Shown here: positions 5,676-10,374 of the stretch, piece by piece | How the letters are laid out: each line of letters begins with the position of its first letter | Position numbering within the stretch: the stretch's first letter is position 1 | Assembly: GCA_008501655.1 (NCBI GenBank) | Contig: QQUK01000052.1 | Location: forward strand, 1-10,374 | Source of the DNA: Calditrichota bacterium | Lineage (GTDB): Bacteria > Zixibacteria > MSB-5A5 > GN15 > FEB-12 | DNA length: 10,374 nt | Direction of reading: 5' to 3' | Notes under the pieces: model-generated | The model's input: the letters and a program-made list of their open reading frames with translations, nothing else | The model's database searches: none | What the model was told of the DNA's origin: nothing | Position numbers and translations under genes: made by a program

Positions 5676-7403
5676 ATGAATAATAGTTTACCAAAATTCG
5701 ACCGGGATTTATTTGGTTCTGAAGAGACGTTTACCATTATAGGCACAGGGTCAATCGGCGGTAAAGCATCCGGTTTAGCTTATATGAAAGATTCATTATT
5801 ATCAGATATTGATAGATCACAGTTCCCTCACTTTACAATTGAAATACCGACCTTAACTGTAATCGGCACCGATATCTTCGATCGCTTTATAGAAAACAAT
5901 GATTTGTTGGATATTGTGGAATCAGATATGACCGATGAACGGATTGCTCATTATTTTCAAAAAGCAAGCTTCCCGACTGACTACATCGGCGATCTCAGAG
6001 GTCTCATAGAAAAAGTTACTACACCATTGGCTGTTAGATCATCATCCCTGTTAGAAGATGCATTGCACCATCCCTTTGCGGGTGTCTTTGCCACAAAAAT
6101 GATTCCGAATAACCAGCCCGATGCTGATTCACGGTTTAAAAAACTGATAGAAGCGATTAAATTTGTATACGCTTCCTGCTATTTTAAAGAAGCAAGAGAT
6201 TATATGCAGACTATCGGGAAGTCATACCGCGATGAAAAGATGGCTGTGATCATTCAGGAGGTCGTCGGAACAAAGTATGACCATAATTATTATCCTACGA
6301 TTTCCGGTGTTGGCAGAACCTACAATTATTATCCCTTTGGCCATGCAGAACCGGAAGATGGAATTGTGGAACTTGCTCTTGGACTGGGTAAAACTATTGT
6401 TGATGGCGGGAGAACATGGTCGGTCACACCCAGATACCCAACACAGCCTCCCCCGTATAATTCAAACAGTGACCTATTGAGACAAACACAAACAGAATTT
6501 TGGGCAGTCAATATGGGAAAACAGGCAGCTTTTGACCCCTTAAAAGAAGCGGAGTTTTTAATCCAAAGTGATTTAAAACAGGCTGAATATGACGATACTC
6601 TTAAACATATTGCTTCAACATATATCGGAGCCAGTGATAAAATTGTTATCGGGTGTGGAAATGATGGACCAAGAGTTTTGAACTTCGGACCGATACTCCG
6701 AACAGATGAAATACCGCTTATCAATATTATTGAAACAATTATGGAAGTTTGTAAAAAGAAGTTATCTTCCGATGTCGAAATTGAGTTCGCCGTTACAATC
6801 GATGATAAAAAAAACGTACGAATCGGTTTTTTACAAGTCAGAAAAATGAAAGTATCAGATAACGATGTATCTGCTGATTTGGATAAATATAAAAGTTTTG
6901 AAATTTTACTTTCTTCAAACAGAATTATGGGGAATGGAGTAATTGATACTATCCGGGATATTGTCTATATCAAACCTGAAATTTTTTCTGCAAAATCGAC
7001 ACCACAAATAGCTCTTGAAGTTGCTCAGATAAATACAAATATTAAGAAGTTAAATGAAAAGTACCTCCTTATCGGATTCGGGAGATGGGGAAGCTCCGAT
7101 CATTGGCTTGGGGTTCCTGTTGTTTGGAGTCAGATTTCTAACGCTAAAATTATTGTAGAAGCAACACTGCCTGATATGAATGTAGATCTCAGTCAGGGTG
7201 CTCACTTCTTTCATAACCTGACAAGTTTTAATATCTTCTCTTTTTCTATTCACCATGAGAGTACACACTCTATTGATTTTGATTGGCTGAATAAACAACA
7301 AACTGTCACAGAGACAGAATTTGTAAAACATGTGCATCTCAATAATCCTTTGACTGTGATTGCAGATAATAAAAATAAAACCGGAGTCATATATCATGAC
7401 TGA
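5676..7403 (+). CDS. PPDK/PEP-synthase-like ATP-grasp protein lacking the phosphohistidine and PEP domains
   Basis: A 575-residue protein. Residues about 20-390 match the N-terminal PEP/pyruvate-binding ATP-grasp domain (PPDK_N) of PEP synthase and pyruvate phosphate dikinase: GGKASGL (28-34), the nucleotide-binding AVRSSSLLED (119-128, with R121), HPFAGVFATK (132-141), IIQEVVG (192-198), LGLGKTIVDGG (235-245), and the closing DVEIEF...FLQVRK strand pair (E368/E370, Q387). The chain then continues into a module at about 408-525 with IGFGRWGS (466-473), LGVPVVWSQI and GAHFFHNL (508-515), shared with the next gene. No swivelling phosphohistidine domain or C-terminal PEP-binding barrel is present, so it should not make PEP alone. 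ATP binding is likely; the phosphoryl acceptor is unknown. A TAAGGA ribosome binding site lies 5 bases before the ATG, and a TATACT -10-like box (5649-5654) lies just upstream without a convincing -35. Its stop overlaps the next start by 8 bp, implying coupled production and perhaps a complex. No signal peptide is visible. Confidence 0.85.
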   Translation: MNNSLPKFDRDLFGSEETFTIIGTGSIGGKASGLAYMKDSLLSDIDRSQFPHFTIEIPTLTVIGTDIFDRFIENNDLLDIVESDMTDERIAHYFQKASFPTDYIGDLRGLIEKVTTPLAVRSSSLLEDALHHPFAGVFATKMIPNNQPDADSRFKKLIEAIKFVYASCYFKEARDYMQTIGKSYRDEKMAVIIQEVVGTKYDHNYYPTISGVGRTYNYYPFGHAEPEDGIVELALGLGKTIVDGGRTWSVTPRYPTQPPPYNSNSDLLRQTQTEFWAVNMGKQAAFDPLKEAEFLIQSDLKQAEYDDTLKHIASTYIGASDKIVIGCGNDGPRVLNFGPILRTDEIPLINIIETIMEVCKKKLSSDVEIEFAVTIDDKKNVRIGFLQVRKMKVSDNDVSADLDKYKSFEILLSSNRIMGNGVIDTIRDIVYIKPEIFSAKSTPQIALEVAQINTNIKKLNEKYLLIGFGRWGSSDHWLGVPVVWSQISNAKIIVEATLPDMNVDLSQGAHFFHNLTSFNIFSFSIHHESTHSIDFDWLNKQQTVTETEFVKHVHLNNPLTVIADNKNKTGVIYHD

Positions 7404-10374
7404 TAAAAATTCTGTTGATAAATTATTCGATGCTCTACAGGAACGAGCAAAAGAATTAAACTGCCTCTATCGCATTGAAGAAGCTATAAATACACCGAAT
7501 GCAACAGTTGATGATGTTATCAAAAACACCTTAACAGCCATTCCCCCGGGGTGGCAGTATGTCGATATCTGCACTGTAAAAATAACCATTGAAGACCATA
7601 TATATACTTCAGAGAATTTTAAAGACTCCGAATGGGTACTCAACACAGACATCAAAATTCAGGAAAAAATAATTGGTTCGATTGAAATTTACTATACAGA
7701 AAAAAGACCAAATGCTGATGTTGGACCTTTCCTGAAAGAAGAAGTTAAACTTGCCCGTACTATCGCTGATAGAATCGGTAATTTCCTCCTCCACATACAG
7801 ATGAAGGAAGTGTTTCAGGGGATTAACTCGGCCAAAAAAGATCTCGCCGACGAACGGAGAGGTGAATGGAGAGTTATTTTAGACTTGTTAAAACAGACTG
7901 ACAAAAGTCTGTATATTTCTATTTCTCAAAAAATGTTAAACCATCTCTGCTGGACCGGTGTCAAAGAAGCTGAAGACCTGCTCAAGAAAACATCCAATAT
8001 CTACAAATCCGAAGATATCGATTTACTTCAGGAATCAAATGTCCCGTACAAAAAGAAAGGTATTTCATTCCCGATTGACCTTTCCAAAGAAGTATTCATG
8101 ATAGCTTCAAACAACTTAAACAACGAAGAACTGCTCCATCTCATCCAGAAATGGGTACAGGAAGATAAACTCAGTTTTCTTATTCAGGTCATCAACAGGA
8201 ACCTCCCCTTATCTGAAGTCGCCGATGCTATCAGGCGCTATTATCATACAATGACAGAGGAAGAGATTTTTCAAACTCCGAACGAAAAAGGTATCACCGT
8301 TTCATTAGTGAGAAGATTCTTATCAGATCAGCTTGAATACTTGAATATTTCAAAAGATTACATAACAATTTCTGACTTTTTTGATTTAATCAGACATCTC
8401 ATCTTTGCTAATGAAAGTCATGGTAAACTCGGCGGTAAGTCGGCCGGCATGTTCCTTGCATCCAGAATAATTAAAAAACAAGCCAAAGAGAATAAAGAGT
8501 TAGGGCAGGTTAAAGTTCCTAAAACATGGTATATCACCTCAGATATGACCCTTCATTTCATGCATTATAATAATCTGGAAGGTATCGTTGAACAAAAGTA
8601 CAAAGACCTCGAACAGGTCCGGTTTGAATACCCCCATATAATTTATACATTTAAAAACTCCCAGTTCCCACCGGATATGATTCAGGGTTTGTCAGTCGCA
8701 TTGGATTCATTTGGGGAAAAACCTTTGATAGTTCGGAGTTCTTCCTTACTTGAGGACAGAGTAGGTGCTGCATTTTCAGGCAAATACAAATCGGTGTTTA
8801 TCGCAAATCAGGGAAGCAAAGAAAAAAGACTTGAAGAACTTATGGATGCCATCGCTGAAGTCTATGCTTCCACTTTCGGTCCGGATCCGATTGAATATCG
8901 TATAGAGCGGGGATTGTTAGATTTTGGTGAAGAGATGGGAATTATGATTCAGGAGGTAGTCGGAAAACAGGTAGGTGATTATTTCTTCCCGGCTTTTGCC
9001 GGAGTTGCCTTCAGCCAGAATGAGTTTCGCTGGTCTCCGCGTATACATAGGAAAGATGGCTTAGTCCGCATGGTTCCCGGTCTTGGTACCCGGGCTGTTG
9101 ACCGATTAAGTAATGATTATCCGATTATGTTCGCCCCCGGACAACCAGATTTACGGGTTAACATCTCTATTGAAGATACATTGCGATATTCCCCAAAATA
9201 TATCGATGTTATCAATCTGAAAAAGAACAGCTTCGAAACTATTGAGATAGATCAGTTGTTTAAAAAGTTTGGTTATGATATGCCTTATTTAAAAGATTTG
9301 GTATCTGTCTTTGAAAATGAACATCTTCGAACACCAATAGCTTCAAACCTGGATTTAGACAATGATGATCTTATTGTAACATTTGCAGGTTTGTTTGAAA
9401 GATCTCCTTTTAAAAGACAGATCAAAGCAATCTTAGAAACACTGGAAGATACAATGGGAATGGCCGTTGATGTAGAGTTTGTACACGATGGGGAAAACCT
9501 TTATATCCTTCAATGCCGGGCACAAAGTCATGCGGATGATGTTCACGCTACGCCGATTCCCAAAGATATCCCTGATAAAAATATAATATTCTCAGCAAAT
9601 AGATTTATCTCTAACGGTATTGTTCCCGAAATCACCCATATCGTTTATATCGACCCTGACAGTTATAATAATATCTCGAACCAGAATGATCTGATTGAAG
9701 TTGGAAGAGCTGTCAGTAAGTTAAATAAACTTTTACCCAAACGGCAGTTTATCTTGATGGGACCCGGTCGCTGGGGAAGTCGCGGAGATATTAAACTCGG
9801 TGTAAAAGTTAAATATTCAGATATCAATAATACAGCTGCTTTGATTGAGATTGCGCGGAAAAAAGGAAACTACACACCGGATCTCTCTTTTGGCACCCAC
9901 TTCTTTCAGGATCTGGTCGAAGCAAAAATCAAATATCTCCCGCTATATCCGGATGATGATAATATCATCTTTAATGAACGCTTTTTAAAATATTCAGATA
10001 ATCTGCTCGCCAAACTATTACCGGAATACAGCTTTTTAGAAAACACTATTTATCTGATTGATATCCCTTCTGTGATGAATGGTCGAATCTTAAAAATCCT
10101 GATGAATGCAGACCTGGATGAAGCGGTCGGATATCTCACCAGAGCTGAAGGAAATCCTCAGACAGAGACGCTACTTGAGTTTTTTGATGAACCGACGCAG
10201 GACATGAGTTGGAAATGGCGGTATCAAATGACTGAAAATCTTGCAAGTAATCTTGATGGAGATAAATTCGGCGTCAAAGATATATACATTTTCGGAAGTA
10301 CAAAAAATGCAACCGCTGCATCTGGCGCCGATGTGGATATTCTTATTCATTTTACCGGTAACGAAACCCAGCTG
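7396..10374 (+). CDS. Sensor-like region + PPDK_N ATP-grasp + nucleotidyltransferase fusion, 3' end outside window
   Basis: Open from ATG at 7396 to the edge: 993 codons and no stop. GGAG at 7383-7386 is spaced 9 bases from the start, which overlaps the end of the previous gene. Order of parts: residues about 16-135 resemble the GAF-like sensor module found before some signalling kinases (LNCLYRIEE, then IPPGWQY, then a GPFLKEE segment and a helix), a tentative call. Residues about 140-330 are a helical linker. Residues about 336-712 form the PPDK_N ATP-grasp domain with LGGKSAG (345-351), IVRSSSLLED (445-454, R447), MIQEVVGK (517-524) and DVEF...LQCRA (E694, Q706). The module shared with the upstream paralogue follows (GPGRWGS 789-795, GTHFFQDL 833-840). 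From about 935 comes a polymerase-beta-type nucleotidyltransferase with FGS (966-968) and DVD (979-981), spaced exactly GSx10DxD. The phosphohistidine and PEP-binding domains are absent. It may phosphorylate and/or nucleotidylate a partner in response to a ligand; this is inference. The C-terminus is unknown. Confidence 0.85.
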   Translation, partial: MTDKNSVDKLFDALQERAKELNCLYRIEEAINTPNATVDDVIKNTLTAIPPGWQYVDICTVKITIEDHIYTSENFKDSEWVLNTDIKIQEKIIGSIEIYYTEKRPNADVGPFLKEEVKLARTIADRIGNFLLHIQMKEVFQGINSAKKDLADERRGEWRVILDLLKQTDKSLYISISQKMLNHLCWTGVKEAEDLLKKTSNIYKSEDIDLLQESNVPYKKKGISFPIDLSKEVFMIASNNLNNEELLHLIQKWVQEDKLSFLIQVINRNLPLSEVADAIRRYYHTMTEEEIFQTPNEKGITVSLVRRFLSDQLEYLNISKDYITISDFFDLIRHLIFANESHGKLGGKSAGMFLASRIIKKQAKENKELGQVKVPKTWYITSDMTLHFMHYNNLEGIVEQKYKDLEQVRFEYPHIIYTFKNSQFPPDMIQGLSVALDSFGEKPLIVRSSSLLEDRVGAAFSGKYKSVFIANQGSKEKRLEELMDAIAEVYASTFGPDPIEYRIERGLLDFGEEMGIMIQEVVGKQVGDYFFPAFAGVAFSQNEFRWSPRIHRKDGLVRMVPGLGTRAVDRLSNDYPIMFAPGQPDLRVNISIEDTLRYSPKYIDVINLKKNSFETIEIDQLFKKFGYDMPYLKDLVSVFENEHLRTPIASNLDLDNDDLIVTFAGLFERSPFKRQIKAILETLEDTMGMAVDVEFVHDGENLYILQCRAQSHADDVHATPIPKDIPDKNIIFSANRFISNGIVPEITHIVYIDPDSYNNISNQNDLIEVGRAVSKLNKLLPKRQFILMGPGRWGSRGDIKLGVKVKYSDINNTAALIEIARKKGNYTPDLSFGTHFFQDLVEAKIKYLPLYPDDDNIIFNERFLKYSDNLLAKLLPEYSFLENTIYLIDIPSVMNGRILKILMNADLDEAVGYLTRAEGNPQTETLLEFFDEPTQDMSWKWRYQMTENLASNLDGDKFGVKDIYIFGSTKNATAASGADVDILIHFTGNETQL

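Noticed and set aside
6329..7794. Minus-strand frames at 6329-6724, 7050-7397, 7467-7655 and 7609-7794, and the nested plus frame at 6277-6480.
   Set aside because: All overlap conserved motifs of the PPDK-like genes in other frames and have unlikely compositions.
5676..10374. Calling the two long plus-strand genes PEP synthase (ppsA) or pyruvate phosphate dikinase (ppdK).
   Set aside because: Only the ATP-grasp domain is shared. The phosphohistidine and PEP-binding domains required for that reaction are missing in the first protein and not present in the visible 993 residues of the second.
1..10374. CRISPR array to accompany the TPR-CHAT/sigma genes.
   Set aside because: No regularly spaced direct repeats were seen in any spacer of the window.

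Overview
The window is bacterial chromosomal DNA. It is moderately AT-rich (about 40% G+C by eye), densely coded and has ATG starts with AAGGA-type ribosome binding sites. No phage, transposon, CRISPR, tRNA or rRNA sequence was seen. The gene families recall FCB-group or candidate-phylum bacteria. These are an ECF sigma factor with a zinc-binding anti-sigma factor and a TPR-CHAT protein, an NAD(P)-type glutamate dehydrogenase, and long pyruvate phosphate dikinase (PPDK)-like proteins carrying a nucleotidyltransferase. The taxonomic placement is an inference and is weak.

Left third (1-3118, minus strand): a compact three-gene operon read right to left. It encodes an ECF-type sigma factor (2576-3118), a soluble anti-sigma factor with an Hx3Cx2C zinc motif (1943-2503), and a long TPR protein that enters a CHAT caspase-like domain before leaving the window (1-1938). 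Sigma factor, sigma inhibitor and putative protease in one operon suggest a stress- or signal-activated proteolytic switch. The last residues of the TPR-CHAT frame are unexpectedly hydrophobic.

Middle (3119-4263): the 281-bp spacer upstream of the sigma gene holds a strong intrinsic terminator oriented to the plus strand, with no plus-strand gene in front of it. This makes it a small-RNA candidate. Next is a minus-strand gene for a small exported protein (3400-3795), with a good sigma-70-like promoter. A 468-bp divergent spacer follows, containing two perfect 12-bp palindromes and a promoter for the rightward genes.

Right part (4264-10374, plus strand): a complete glutamate dehydrogenase gene (gdhA) ends in a clear intrinsic terminator. 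It is followed by two translationally coupled paralogues that overlap by 8 bp. Both have the N-terminal ATP-grasp (PEP/pyruvate-binding) domain of PPDK/PEP synthase. After it, where the phosphohistidine and PEP-binding domains would be expected, both carry a shared module marked by GRWGS and HFF motifs. The first protein (575 aa) is this core alone. The second (at least 993 aa, cut by the window edge) adds an N-terminal sensor-like region and a C-terminal polymerase-beta-type nucleotidyltransferase with a textbook GSx10DxD site. The pair does not look like an ordinary PEP synthase. It is the best candidate here for an undescribed enzyme or regulatory system, possibly tied to carbon/nitrogen balance through its neighbour gdhA.
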